From positions 1 to 42,005 of the forward strand of contig CAZVKN010000025.1 in the NCBI GenBank assembly GCA_964627035.1: a DNA stretch of 42,005 bases. The letters run 5' to 3'. The notes beneath the pieces were generated by a model. It was not told where the DNA came from. It made no database searches and saw only the letters and a program-made list of their open reading frames with translations. The stretch is from CAZVKN01 sp964627035 (GTDB lineage Bacteria > Electryoneota > AABM5-125-24 > Hatepunaeales > Hatepunaeaceae). The translations under genes and the position numbers were made by a program. Position 1 is the first letter of the stretch; every line of letters begins with the position of its first letter. Below, in pieces: positions 33,387 through 42,005 of this stretch.

Positions 33387-36300
33387 CTAAGTGCTATCAG
33401 CAGATCCGTCAAGCACGGATCTAACAGTGCCGAGCAGTTTGTGCATCCGGTAAGGTTTGTTGATATGGCTTCTCGCGCCAAGTTTCAATAACTTCGCCTT
33501 TGATGTGGTTTCAGCAAATCCACCGGACATTATGACCTTTGCTTCGGAATTCAGTTTGAGGATTTCAGCAAGTACCTCTTCGCCTGACTGTTTGGGCATA
33601 ACTAGATCGAGAACAATTAGATCAAATTCTTTCGATTCATTTTGATACAGCTCAATAGCTTCAGCAGCAGATTCTGCTACAGTGACGTTATATCCGACAC
33701 TTTTAAGAATCTTTGAACCAACCTCTAACACTTCCTGCTGATCGTCCACCAATAGAATTCTCTCAACTCCACCAGGGAATAATTCAGTTTTATCGGCAGT
33801 CTCCTCAACCACTGTCTCATCAATCCGTGGGAGGTAGATGCTGAATTGAGTTCCTTTCCTGGGTTTGCTCTCAACTTCGATCCACCCGTTATGCGCCTTG
33901 ACAATGCTATATACCATTGCCAGCCCGAGACCTGTTCCTTTACCGATTTTCTTGGTTGTGAAGAACGGCTCGAAAACATGAGGGATCAGTTTTTTTGCAA
34001 TACCGCTTCCCGTATCTGACACGGTCAACAATATATAATCACCGGTTTTAGCATACGAACGACTGCGAATAAACCTCTTGTTAACCTTGAAGTTCCGGGT
34101 TTTAATTGTCAGCTTACCTCCTTTTGACAGCGCATCAATTGCGTTGACGCTCAGATTCATCATCACCTGATTCATCTGTCCGGGGTCAGCCATAATAACC
34201 CATAACTCAGGGTCTTTTTCTATCAACAGTTCAATATTGGGGTTGATTGTCCGTGATAGCAGCTCTTCAACCTCATCAATTGATTTGTTCAGGTTTATGG
34301 GCTGCGGTTTCTCCATTCTGCGGCGACCGAACGTCAATAGCTGTGACGTCAAATCGGCTGCACGGTTGGCACTCCGTTTGATGGCTTCAATGCTGATATA
34401 CTCCTGACTCTCCTTTTCCAATTTCATCAATGCGAGCTGTGTGTTACCGAGTATAACAGTGAGTAAATTGTTGAAATCGTGTGCGATTCCTCCTGCCAGC
34501 GTCCCGACCGCCTCCATCTTGGACGCATGCCGCAGTTGAGCCTGCAGCTTTTTGTTTTCGGTGACATCTGCAACCATCAGCATTGCACCGATGACTGCAC
34601 CGCTCGCATCGTAGCGTGGTGTGCCGTGAATGTCGAAACTTCTATTTGCGTTAAAACGCTGAGGTTTTATCTCCTCAACATGTATTGCTTTACCATTCAT
34701 TAGCTTGTCGAGATGACTCGCCACATCCTCAGTTTCGTCATCAAGCAGTTCAAGTGCACTCATACCGATAATCTGATCCTTCTCCTCATCCATCATCATT
34801 GTGTTCATCACCGGATTAACGAACATAATTTTACCTTCTTTTCCTACATAAGCAATGCCGACCGGAGCTTCGGTGACAAGATCACGATTGAATTTTTCTG
34901 AGACCCTGACCTGTTCCTCTGCCAATTCTCGCTCTGTGACGTCTATGATATAAATGCGAACAACCTTGCTGCTAACAACATAGGAGATGTGAAGCTCATA
35001 TCTCTTATCATCTGCTCTAATTATCTGAATGACATTTTCATCGGTTTTTCTTTGGAGTGCTTGAATCGGAATTTCTATTTCCTGAAATACAGGATGGTTA
35101 ATCCCACGCAATTCAAGATCAGGAAATTCTTTTGATGCTGCCTCGTTGAAATATGTGAGTGCTTCAGGGTGTTCACCGACAATACTAAATTCAACGACCG
35201 GATTTGGATTCAGATCGGGGAAAGAGGCTAATCTGTGCAACTCATCAAGGCTGTCATGGAGTTGCTCACGGGTTCTTTGGCTCTCGGTAACGTTTTCGAT
35301 GGCAACTCCGAGCCGTTTATTTGGCATACGGAAGGCACGCACAATGAAGTATCTTTCCGTTTTATCCTTTTTATAGAACAGCTCTTCAGAAACGAACGTG
35401 GCGCCTGATTCCATTACTTTGCTAAACTTTTCCTTAAGAGTTTTCCGATCATAGATGGGCCAAATCTCTTCAAATGCTTTACCTCTGGATTCATCCATGA
35501 CAAGATGCGTCAACTGTTCAGCCTGCTTGTTCCCCTCACTCAGCATGAGCTTGTCAGGCTCTTCAAACTGAAAGATGAACAGCCCGGATGGGATTGACTG
35601 GACTATGTCTGCCGAACTTTGCAGCGACTCCCGCAATGCAGCCTCAGTCTTCTTCCGCTCGGTGACATCCCTGAACGTAACGAGGATTGCTTTACCCGTG
35701 CCCCATGGAATCAGCGATGCGGTGAGATCCATCTCTACGACACTGCCGTCCGCATGTGTGAACTGCTGAGAATCAAAGACCGCACCGTGAACTGAAATAT
35801 TATCAATCAACTCGTCACGTGACTCCAATGTTTCAGACGGAAAGATAGAAGTAACCTCTTTACCGTTAAGATTTTTCGGTTCATATCCCAAAAGCGTTTT
35901 GACCATGGGATTGACTCCGATAATCTTACCGGATTCCGGGTCAACAACCATAATAATATCGAGCGAACGACTGAAAATCACTTCAAGCCGTTTCTCAGAT
36001 TCACGCAGTGCTTTTTCTGCAAGTTTTCGCTCAGTGATGTTACGTGCGTGATAAACTGTGCCGATAGAAGCACCCTCTTTATCTTTCAGAGGAGAAACAG
36101 CGACATTGAACTCACCTTTCCACCTCTGTTCAGTAATCTCCAGACTGTTTTTTCCGCTCTCACTGAGCAGCTTCAGATGATCGCAGAAGGGGAGAGGAGT
36201 CGTTTTACTTTTTTTAGATGATGAGCATGCAATGCCAACTGCTTGCTGCGGTGTCACACTGAGTTTATCAGCCATTGATCTGTTCACACGCATAATGCGT

Positions 36301-37595
36301 TTGTCATTATCAATAAGCGCAATCATGTCAGGAATTACATCAACACTCTGTTCCCATTCGATCTTGGCTCTGGCGATTGAATCTTTAATGTGCTTGTTGT
36401 CAATGGCAAGAGAGATTTCGTTGGCGACGGATTGCAGCGTTTCACAATCGTCTTCTCTGTATAGACGGTTCTGACTGTAATCCTGAAGAGAGATAAGACC
36501 ATAAGCTCCGTCGTTACCGGTTAGCATACCTGCAAGGTAGAGTTCCGGTGTCACTCCGGAGGACTGAAACTCTTCGCCTTCAGAAAGGGAAATCAAATCT
36601 GCTTTGGTCAGGAAGACCGGTTCGCCCTTTTTCAACAGGTAGGAGGCAAGAGTGTTGAACAGTTCCCCTTTAGCACCATTATCATGCTGATTAACTGAAT
36701 AAGGGATTGAAATCGAGTCGTTGTCAGGATCTCTGAGTGCAATACAGATGTTTTCAGCGGGTAGTATCTTCTTTAGCTCGGTGTGAATCAGCTCGTAAAA
36801 TTTTGTAAAATCTTTGATTTCTGTGGCTCCACCTGAGACTATGGCAGAAAATTGTCTTAATCTCGCTGTCTGCACGTAATCGGTTATATCATCAATTACC
36901 AGCAATGTTTCCCGCAGCCGTTTCTCACTGAAGCCGATGATGGAGTATCGTATTGACCTCAATCCGTCGCCGAAGCATGTGATTGTAGTAACCTGATTGG
37001 TCATGGGTTTACGAGTGGATCTAAATTCGTCAAGGGCAGCGATTAATTCACTCTTTTCATCACCGGCTGTGGAATCAGTGCGATTGCCCAAAGCCTTCAT
37101 GTAGTGAACACCAAGCAGCTTGTTCGGATCAACCGAGAATTGATGCAGGAAGCTCTCGTTAACTGTCCGAACAGTGAAATCAGAGTTGAATACGATCAAT
37201 CCGGACGGGATAGCACCGAGTATATTTTCGAGACTGTTCTTTTGCTGGTTGAGTTGTCTCGACAACGCTTCATTCTCCGCAGCGGATACCGATTCAGTGT
37301 CATATCTCGCTGTCAGATCAGCGCTTCTCTTGAGGAGAATTATTACAACGATGGACAGTCCAATAGAAAGCAGAAAGGTAAAGCCGACTCTGAAGAATTT
37401 CGAAAGGACTGCAGGAGTTCCCGGCAGTATCCCTGATTCCACAATACTCTCATCCTCAACCGGCAGGACATAATCAATGTCAGGATTGCTGTCAGATGGA
37501 TGATTGATCTGTGCATTGACAACTGAGATCAAAGTCACTGTCAAGACAGTGATCAACAGTGTTATTTTGAAAAACTTATGCGTCATACCTTTCAT
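33387..37595 (-). CDS. Membrane-anchored PAS/GAF hybrid histidine kinase with C-terminal receiver
   Basis: The protein has 1402 aa. A signal-like helix (about 8-28) and a second membrane helix (about 66-88) bracket a short periplasmic loop. The cytoplasmic part has a PAS (about 120-225), a GAF domain (about 245-400), then several PAS units, including one with Cys residues in GIACSS and LPFCDHLK. HisKA with His1039 (GGIAHDFNNLL), HATPase (VSDTGSGI, FEPFFTTK, GTGLGLAM) and a receiver (Asp1330 in IVLDLVMP) complete it. The DFNN box is of the class often paired with an attached receiver. It is convergent with the seven-PAS kinase, and its last codons overlap a small hairpin (33402-33422). Confidence 0.87.
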   Translation of the reverse strand: MKGMTHKFFKITLLITVLTVTLISVVNAQINHPSDSNPDIDYVLPVEDESIVESGILPGTPAVLSKFFRVGFTFLLSIGLSIVVIILLKRSADLTARYDTESVSAAENEALSRQLNQQKNSLENILGAIPSGLIVFNSDFTVRTVNESFLHQFSVDPNKLLGVHYMKALGNRTDSTAGDEKSELIAALDEFRSTRKPMTNQVTTITCFGDGLRSIRYSIIGFSEKRLRETLLVIDDITDYVQTARLRQFSAIVSGGATEIKDFTKFYELIHTELKKILPAENICIALRDPDNDSISIPYSVNQHDNGAKGELFNTLASYLLKKGEPVFLTKADLISLSEGEEFQSSGVTPELYLAGMLTGNDGAYGLISLQDYSQNRLYREDDCETLQSVANEISLAIDNKHIKDSIARAKIEWEQSVDVIPDMIALIDNDKRIMRVNRSMADKLSVTPQQAVGIACSSSKKSKTTPLPFCDHLKLLSESGKNSLEITEQRWKGEFNVAVSPLKDKEGASIGTVYHARNITERKLAEKALRESEKRLEVIFSRSLDIIMVVDPESGKIIGVNPMVKTLLGYEPKNLNGKEVTSIFPSETLESRDELIDNISVHGAVFDSQQFTHADGSVVEMDLTASLIPWGTGKAILVTFRDVTERKKTEAALRESLQSSADIVQSIPSGLFIFQFEEPDKLMLSEGNKQAEQLTHLVMDESRGKAFEEIWPIYDRKTLKEKFSKVMESGATFVSEELFYKKDKTERYFIVRAFRMPNKRLGVAIENVTESQRTREQLHDSLDELHRLASFPDLNPNPVVEFSIVGEHPEALTYFNEAASKEFPDLELRGINHPVFQEIEIPIQALQRKTDENVIQIIRADDKRYELHISYVVSSKVVRIYIIDVTERELAEEQVRVSEKFNRDLVTEAPVGIAYVGKEGKIMFVNPVMNTMMMDEEKDQIIGMSALELLDDETEDVASHLDKLMNGKAIHVEEIKPQRFNANRSFDIHGTPRYDASGAVIGAMLMVADVTENKKLQAQLRHASKMEAVGTLAGGIAHDFNNLLTVILGNTQLALMKLEKESQEYISIEAIKRSANRAADLTSQLLTFGRRRMEKPQPINLNKSIDEVEELLSRTINPNIELLIEKDPELWVIMADPGQMNQVMMNLSVNAIDALSKGGKLTIKTRNFKVNKRFIRSRSYAKTGDYILLTVSDTGSGIAKKLIPHVFEPFFTTKKIGKGTGLGLAMVYSIVKAHNGWIEVESKPRKGTQFSIYLPRIDETVVEETADKTELFPGGVERILLVDDQQEVLEVGSKILKSVGYNVTVAESAAEAIELYQNESKEFDLIVLDLVMPKQSGEEVLAEILKLNSEAKVIMSGGFAETTSKAKLLKLGARSHINKPYRMHKLLGTVRSVLDGSADST

Positions 37596-37655
37596 TTAAG
37601 AAGGATTATCTCGGAATTCGACTTTTGGGTTAAAGAGATATAGGTCATTCTAATA

Positions 37656-37708
37656 GTTCAGAATTCACGCTTCAGCGTGCGGAACAGCTTGAAGGCTGAA
37701 CTCTGAAC
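37656..37708. repeat. 53-bp compound palindrome
   Basis: Outer arms gttcagaattca and tgaactctgaac pair at 11 of 12 positions, with an inner hairpin cacgct-tc-agcgtg at 37666-37679. A degenerate relative lies at 15496-15541. It occupies the 199-base gap between the two minus-strand genes. Confidence 0.65.
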
Positions 37709-37794
37709 ACTACTACGTCACTGTATTGTTAACGCCCCCGATTTTTTCACTCAGACAAGTTAAACACCCTAAAAACAGATTACTGTTACCCTCG

Positions 37795-40700
37795 TCACTT
37801 TTGATATCCCCGATCCGTCGGATACTTTGGCATTGGAGGCATCTGTTTCGGCTCGTTCTCTATTTTGTCCAGAAGATACTTGATGGCATAATCGAGCTGT
37901 GGATCATCGCCCCGATAAAATGATGCGGGATCTTCCTTGATTTCAAACCCTTCATCAGGTTCTGTCCCCCAACCTTCGATCATCCATTCGCCGTCACTTA
38001 AACCCCAACCGGTAAATTCAGGTTGGGTAATCATACCGCGATCAATTAACAGTTTGTCCATCCTGATTCCTACCCATCCACCCCAGGTTCGTGTTCCGAT
38101 TATAGGACCTAAACCGAGTCGGCGAAATCCTTCGGTAAACGTTTCCCCATCGGATCCGGTTTCACCGTTGCAGACAGCAGCCATGTGTCCGTGGAACGCT
38201 GTATTCGGTCTGCGATAGCGTGAGCCGTTGCGGGACATGCCGAGTCCGAAAACTTTGCGTGAAAGATGTGAAAGGATCATCTCAGCCACCCAGCCACCGC
38301 CGTTGTAACGGACATCCATTATCAAGCCCGGTTTTTGGTGCTGCTGGGCGTAACTTCCGGTGAATTGAGACAACCCTGCGGATCCCATGTTTGTCAGATG
38401 AATGTAACCGATTTTGCCGTCACTCTTCTCCTGAACATATTGGTGCCTGCCGTCCACCCAGTCATAGTATCGTAATCCGCGCTCGCTCCCGAGAGGTTTG
38501 ATGATTACTTCACGTCCGTCTTCTTTGGACGGCTTGGAGTTCAGTGTTATCGAGGTGATTTTGTTCGCTCTGTTCAGCAGAAGCTGGTGGATATTTTTCG
38601 TTTCGCTACACGACCTGCCGTTTATAGCCGTGACATACTCGCCGACTTCAGCATTGATGTGAGGGGCTGCAAGCGGGCTCGACAGGCTGTTCCTCCATTC
38701 GCGTCCGGAGATGACACGCTCAATGCGGTAAAAACCGGATTTGTGTCGGGTGACATCAACGCCGAGCAGCCCTGTTGAATGATAGTCTGCTCTTCTTTGA
38801 TCTCCACCCCAAACGTATGTATGAGAACAGTTAAGCTCGGCAAACATCTCACCGATAAGATCGCTCAGCTCATCGCGGGTGGAGATGCGATCTGCGAGAG
38901 GGGCATATTGGTCACGAACCTTTTCCCAGTCAACTCCGTGCATATTGTAATCCCAGAAAAAATCTCGCTGGAGTCGCCACGATTCAAAGAACATCTGCTT
39001 CCATTCCGCACGCACGTTGATGTGAAGATCCCAAGCCGACAAGTTAACGTTTTTGTCTTCCGGCTCATCCTTATCCTTCTTGAACATTTCATGCCCACCG
39101 CCCGGTTTTTCGTCAATACCGATGACCATGAACTGATCCCGCTTACGGATCAGCATCTTTTTGCCGTCATCCGATATATCGTAACCGTTGATGGCATCAT
39201 CTACGATTGAATGTTTCTTCTTCTTGAGGTTGAACTTGTGAAGCGGAACGCCGCGGCGTTTGCCCTTGTCAAATTCATCTCTTACCATTCCACGATTTCT
39301 CCATGACATGTAGAAAATCTTATTCTTGACCGCATCCAGTCCAAAATAGTTTCCTGCAGGCACCGGAATCGGAGCGATGCGTTCCGATATTCTGTCGAAA
39401 TCAATCTCAAACTTAACCGGTTCTTTCTCACCCACCTTTTTGTCCTTTTTATCATCATTCCCATTATCGTCGTCATCTTTCTTGCCCCACTTTCCCCATT
39501 CATTCTCATCTTCTTCCGGGTCAACCTCAAACGTGAACGGAAGCTTTTCTCCTTCTTTCAAGGTCACAACATAGGGACGAGTGGCACGGTCTCGAATATA
39601 GATCGCCTCATGAAAATCAATGTGTGGGTTGGCAGTTCTGTCTGACAGAAAGTAGAGATATTTCCCTTCAGGATCGAATTGGGGTGAGTGACTGTTGAAG
39701 AAGTCATCTGTGACCGGATAAACCTTTTCCTTCTCTGAATCCCAAACTTGGATTGTGTTGTTGTGGTTTGTCTCGTTACGCGAATAAACCAAAAATCTGC
39801 TGTCCGCTGACCAGTTGTATTCGGAAATTTCCCACTGTCCTGAATCAATAATATCTGTCTTGCCGTTTTTAGTGTTCATTATTATTAGTTCATACTTCTG
39901 ATTGCCGAAGGCGATCATTTTGCCATCGGGCGACCATTCCGGTCCGAAATGCCAACCCTCGTTGTCACTGCCGAGCAGTTTCGGTTCTCCGCCTTCAGCG
40001 GGATAGAGATATAATTTCTCTTCACCGGAAACATCTGACCAAGCTGCAATGGTAGTACCGTCAGGTGACCATGAAGGGAACTTTTCCCGCTCACCTGAGC
40101 TGCGAGTTAATTGCCGGATCAAGCCTTCTTTTTTAGCAGGGAGAGTAAACAACTCACCGCGTGAGCAAAATAGCACCCGTTTCCCATCGGGAGACAGCGA
40201 GAATGATGTGATGTACTTCTTGGGATCAACGTACTTGCCTCGAGCCTGAATACGGTCTGTTGGGAGCGTGATGTTTACAACCTCGTTTTTGTCTTCACCG
40301 ATATTGTATTTGTAAATATCCATCCCAAGCTGGTAAACGATGATTCCGTTGCCAAGTGATGGGAATCTTACATCAAAATTGGCGTGGTGAGTGTGCTGCT
40401 TTATATCAGATCCATCCGGTTTCATCGAATGGATATTGGCTCGACCGTCCCGATCTGACTGGAAATATATTCTTCCGTCATCGTGCCACATCGGAAATGC
40501 GTCGGTGCCGTCCCAATCGTTAAGAGGAGCATTATCGGTTATATTCCTGAACGATTTCTTTTTCAGATTACTGATCCAGATATCCTGAGCCCAGCCGCCT
40601 TTGTAACGTTTCCATTTTCTGAACTCTCGCGAGTAACGGTTGTATGCGATCCTGTCGCCGTCCGGCTCGTAACTGATCAGTGATCCTTTGTCAAGCCCTA

Positions 40701-41181
40701 TAGATTCGGGAAATCCTCCACCGACAGGAACCGTATAGATTCGATAAGCTCGGTAAGGGGCTTCTCTGCTGGAGCGGAACAGCACTTCACCTTTGGGATT
40801 CCAGCCGAGTACCATATCTCTGCCGGGATGAAATGTCAACCTTTTCGGCTCTCCACCGCTTGCCGGAATGACAAACACATCGTCGTGTCCATCTTCCTGA
40901 CCTGAAAATGCGATCCATTTCTTGTCTGGTGAATAGTGTGCAAACCTCTCTTCGCCCTTATGAGTGGTCAACCGCACGGCAATACCTCCGGACAGGGGAA
41001 CTTGCCACAGATCACCTTCAGAGGTGAACACGACAGATTCACCGTTACTGTGTGGGTAGCGGAAGAAGCCGTTTGACGCCTCGGCAGCGAATGAGCTGCT
41101 GAACCAGAGCAGTAGTGAAATCAGTAAGAGTGCATGGGTTGTACGCATGATCCGAAAAATGTTAAAACTATGGTGACACAT
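37795..41181 (-). CDS. Tricorn-type protease homologue, exported
   Basis: The protein has 1128 aa. I chose the ATG at 41181 because GGAG lies six bases upstream; another ATG at 41148 begins directly at the signal core (MRTTHALLLISLLLWFSSSFAAEA). Domains: two beta-propeller regions (TolB/WD-like repeats such as FSGQEDGHDDVFVIPASGG), a Lys/Asp-rich linker (about 540-580), a PDZ-like domain and the C-terminal protease. Catalytic residues by analogy with tricorn are Ser786-His787 (NCSHTYVW), nucleophile Ser1010-Asp1011 (TGSDGE) and probably Glu1055 (TQPEF). Archaeal tricorn is cytosolic; the signal peptide places this one in the periplasm or outside. It degrades peptides, probably for nutrition. 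Confidence 0.88.
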   Translation of the reverse strand: MCHHSFNIFRIMRTTHALLLISLLLWFSSSFAAEASNGFFRYPHSNGESVVFTSEGDLWQVPLSGGIAVRLTTHKGEERFAHYSPDKKWIAFSGQEDGHDDVFVIPASGGEPKRLTFHPGRDMVLGWNPKGEVLFRSSREAPYRAYRIYTVPVGGGFPESIGLDKGSLISYEPDGDRIAYNRYSREFRKWKRYKGGWAQDIWISNLKKKSFRNITDNAPLNDWDGTDAFPMWHDDGRIYFQSDRDGRANIHSMKPDGSDIKQHTHHANFDVRFPSLGNGIIVYQLGMDIYKYNIGEDKNEVVNITLPTDRIQARGKYVDPKKYITSFSLSPDGKRVLFCSRGELFTLPAKKEGLIRQLTRSSGEREKFPSWSPDGTTIAAWSDVSGEEKLYLYPAEGGEPKLLGSDNEGWHFGPEWSPDGKMIAFGNQKYELIIMNTKNGKTDIIDSGQWEISEYNWSADSRFLVYSRNETNHNNTIQVWDSEKEKVYPVTDDFFNSHSPQFDPEGKYLYFLSDRTANPHIDFHEAIYIRDRATRPYVVTLKEGEKLPFTFEVDPEEDENEWGKWGKKDDDDNGNDDKKDKKVGEKEPVKFEIDFDRISERIAPIPVPAGNYFGLDAVKNKIFYMSWRNRGMVRDEFDKGKRRGVPLHKFNLKKKKHSIVDDAINGYDISDDGKKMLIRKRDQFMVIGIDEKPGGGHEMFKKDKDEPEDKNVNLSAWDLHINVRAEWKQMFFESWRLQRDFFWDYNMHGVDWEKVRDQYAPLADRISTRDELSDLIGEMFAELNCSHTYVWGGDQRRADYHSTGLLGVDVTRHKSGFYRIERVISGREWRNSLSSPLAAPHINAEVGEYVTAINGRSCSETKNIHQLLLNRANKITSITLNSKPSKEDGREVIIKPLGSERGLRYYDWVDGRHQYVQEKSDGKIGYIHLTNMGSAGLSQFTGSYAQQHQKPGLIMDVRYNGGGWVAEMILSHLSRKVFGLGMSRNGSRYRRPNTAFHGHMAAVCNGETGSDGETFTEGFRRLGLGPIIGTRTWGGWVGIRMDKLLIDRGMITQPEFTGWGLSDGEWMIEGWGTEPDEGFEIKEDPASFYRGDDPQLDYAIKYLLDKIENEPKQMPPMPKYPTDRGYQK

Positions 41182-41296
41182 GATCACTCCAATTTTTTGT
41201 AGGGCAAGACCCTGATTTGTTTTCGGCAGGGGGCAGATGTGCCGACAGAGGCAGCATCCGGTGTGGAATCTCAATACAGTTCTGAAGCAACTGACG

Positions 41297-41323
41297 GTAG
41301 CCCGATCAGTTAAATCGGGCTAC
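41297..41323. repeat. Hairpin downstream of rpmE
   Basis: A perfect 10-bp stem (gtagcccgat / atcgggctac) has a 7-base loop. It lies after the rpmE stop but has no T-run on either strand, so it is probably another dispersed palindrome that may help end transcription. Confidence 0.6.
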
Positions 41324-41347
41324 GCTGTGAATCGTACGTTAAAATGG

Positions 41348-41569
41348 CTACTGTTCACTGTCGGTCGGTTTGGTAATTTTATATTTCCGATAAAATTTAT
41401 CAACCCGTCCGGCGGTGTCAACTAATTTTTGCTTGCCGGTATAAAACGGATGGCAAACTGAACATATATCAACATTTATGTCACCGACAGAGCTTCTTGT
41501 CTGGAACACATTTCCGCAAGCACATGTAACTGTCGCCATTCTATACGGAGGATGAATATTTGGTTTCAT
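41348..41569 (-). CDS. rpmE: 50S ribosomal protein L31
   Basis: The 73-aa protein matches zinc-binding type A L31: start MKPNIHPPYRMATVTCACGN, then DICSVCHPFYTGKQ and DTAGRVDKFYRKY. The CxC and CxxC pairs (CAC, CSVC) bind zinc. GAGGT lies five bases before the ATG. It binds the large ribosomal subunit at the central protuberance. It stands alone here, next to the tricorn gene, with a repeat-rich region upstream. Confidence 0.95.
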   Translation of the reverse strand: MKPNIHPPYRMATVTCACGNVFQTRSSVGDINVDICSVCHPFYTGKQKLVDTAGRVDKFYRKYKITKPTDSEQ

Positions 41570-41712
41570 AATGACCTCATATTATTTGAAAACTTCGCCT
41601 TCAAGCGAAAATATCGGATGAAAATTCCCTTAAGAGGGTAAACGTATAAATATAGCTATCTACGCATCATATCACAATAAAAAACAGGTCCAAGTAAGTT
41701 ATCTCATAATTT

Positions 41713-41917
41713 CGTCATTCCCGCGAAGGAGTCTGTCCGATAATAGGAAAAACCGCTGTCAACCCGCCGTGGTTGACAGCCCAACTTACGTATATCAATT
41801 AGATGGCTGTCAGGTGCGGCGACCTGACAGCGGGTTGTTTGTATTACCGGACAGACTCGAAGGCAGGAATCCAGAAAATCAATACAGAACTGGATTCCCG
41901 TTTTCACGGGAATGACT
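41713..41917. repeat. REPIN-like inverted pair, left unit interrupted by MITE-like element
   Basis: The left unit is split (41713-41729 and 41864-41874); rejoined it is a 'gtcattcccgcg...ggaatccag' palindrome. The right unit (41890-41916) is an inverted relative with stem attcccgt/acgggaat (41894-41913). A short spacer separates them. The same family flanks the GIY-YIG gene at 28.5 kb. Confidence 0.75.
41730..41857. mobile_element. 128-bp MITE-like element with terminal inverted repeats and 6-bp target duplication
   Basis: The ends are agtctgtccgataatag and the inverse of agtctgtccggtaatac (15 of 17 match; the outer 10 are perfect). The direct repeat cgaagg flanks it at 41724-41729 and 41858-41863. 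Inside are two hairpins: 41755-41780 (stem gctgtcaac, loop ccgccgtg) and 41806-41831 (stem gctgtcaggt, loop gcggcg). It has no coding capacity. Removing the element and one cgaagg restores a recognisable palindromic repeat. Confidence 0.75.
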
Positions 41918-41955
41918 AACTGATCGTTTTATTATTGTAGGACATACTCTAAAGA

Positions 41956-41972
41956 GCGGACTAAAAGTCCGC
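41956..41972. repeat. Short hairpin near right edge
   Basis: A perfect 7-bp stem gcggact/agtccgc lies around AAA. It belongs to the general style of small palindromes in this genome. No gene is visible from here to the window end. Confidence 0.45.
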
Positions 41973-42005
41973 CCTTGTATCTTACCCGTGATACAGGTTA
42001 ACTTC

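Noticed and set aside
39282..39530. Arg/Met-rich 82-aa frame within the tricorn gene
   Set aside because: It is a shifted-frame reading of the Lys/Asp-rich linker of the protease.
41297..41323. Intrinsic terminator of rpmE
   Set aside because: The stem is good but no T-run follows on the minus strand, so it is listed as a palindromic repeat only.

Overview
The window is about 42 kb of bacterial chromosome from an anaerobic, sulfur-metabolising lineage. A secreted protein with a C-terminal FlgD-like/type IX-style sorting domain, a tricorn-type protease, PKD/FnIII lipoproteins, propeller sensors and many PAS-rich hybrid kinases suggest an uncultured phylum of the FCB superphylum (Zixibacteria, KSB1, Marinimicrobia, Cloacimonadota and similar). 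That placement is an inference from gene style; no rRNA or other strong phylogenetic marker except ribosomal protein L31 is present.

Layout. (1) 0.1-10.8 kb, plus strand: an energy-conservation locus with qmoA and qmoB, a repeat-flanked AT-rich insertion carrying a lipoprotein and an unknown gene, then qmoC, dsrJ, dsrO, dsrP, a possible short membrane peptide, a histidine kinase and a receiver-only regulator. QmoABC normally passes electrons between the quinone pool and APS reductase. Here it is followed directly by the periplasmic JOP half of DsrMKJOP, with no dsrM or dsrK, so a hybrid Qmo-JOP redox complex is likely. (2) 11.2-15.1 kb, minus strand: a tightly overlapping operon of two citrate-synthase-like genes, both lacking key catalytic residues, a small unknown ORF and a DASS-family anion transporter. 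(3) 15.9-18.7 kb: two secreted proteins. (4) 18.7-37.6 kb: a large sensory block with a periplasmic propeller sensor that has no kinase domain, five kinases (one split by a 13-bp tandem duplication), one Rcp1-like receiver and a GIY-YIG nuclease gene sitting between perfect 29-bp inverted repeats. No DNA-binding output domain is visible in the block. (5) 37.8-41.6 kb, minus strand: a secreted tricorn protease homologue and rpmE (L31). (6) The right end is a nested repeat locus.

The intergenic DNA is rich in small palindromic repeats of several families. Many are arranged as inverted pairs, as in REPINs. At 41.7 kb a 128-bp element with 17-bp imperfect terminal inverted repeats appears to have inserted into one such unit, leaving a 6-bp duplication. 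The items I rate most interesting are the Qmo-JOP hybrid, the twin degenerate citrate synthases, the GIY-YIG gene inside an inverted repeat pair, the nested MITE-like insertion, and the kinase gene split by a short duplication.
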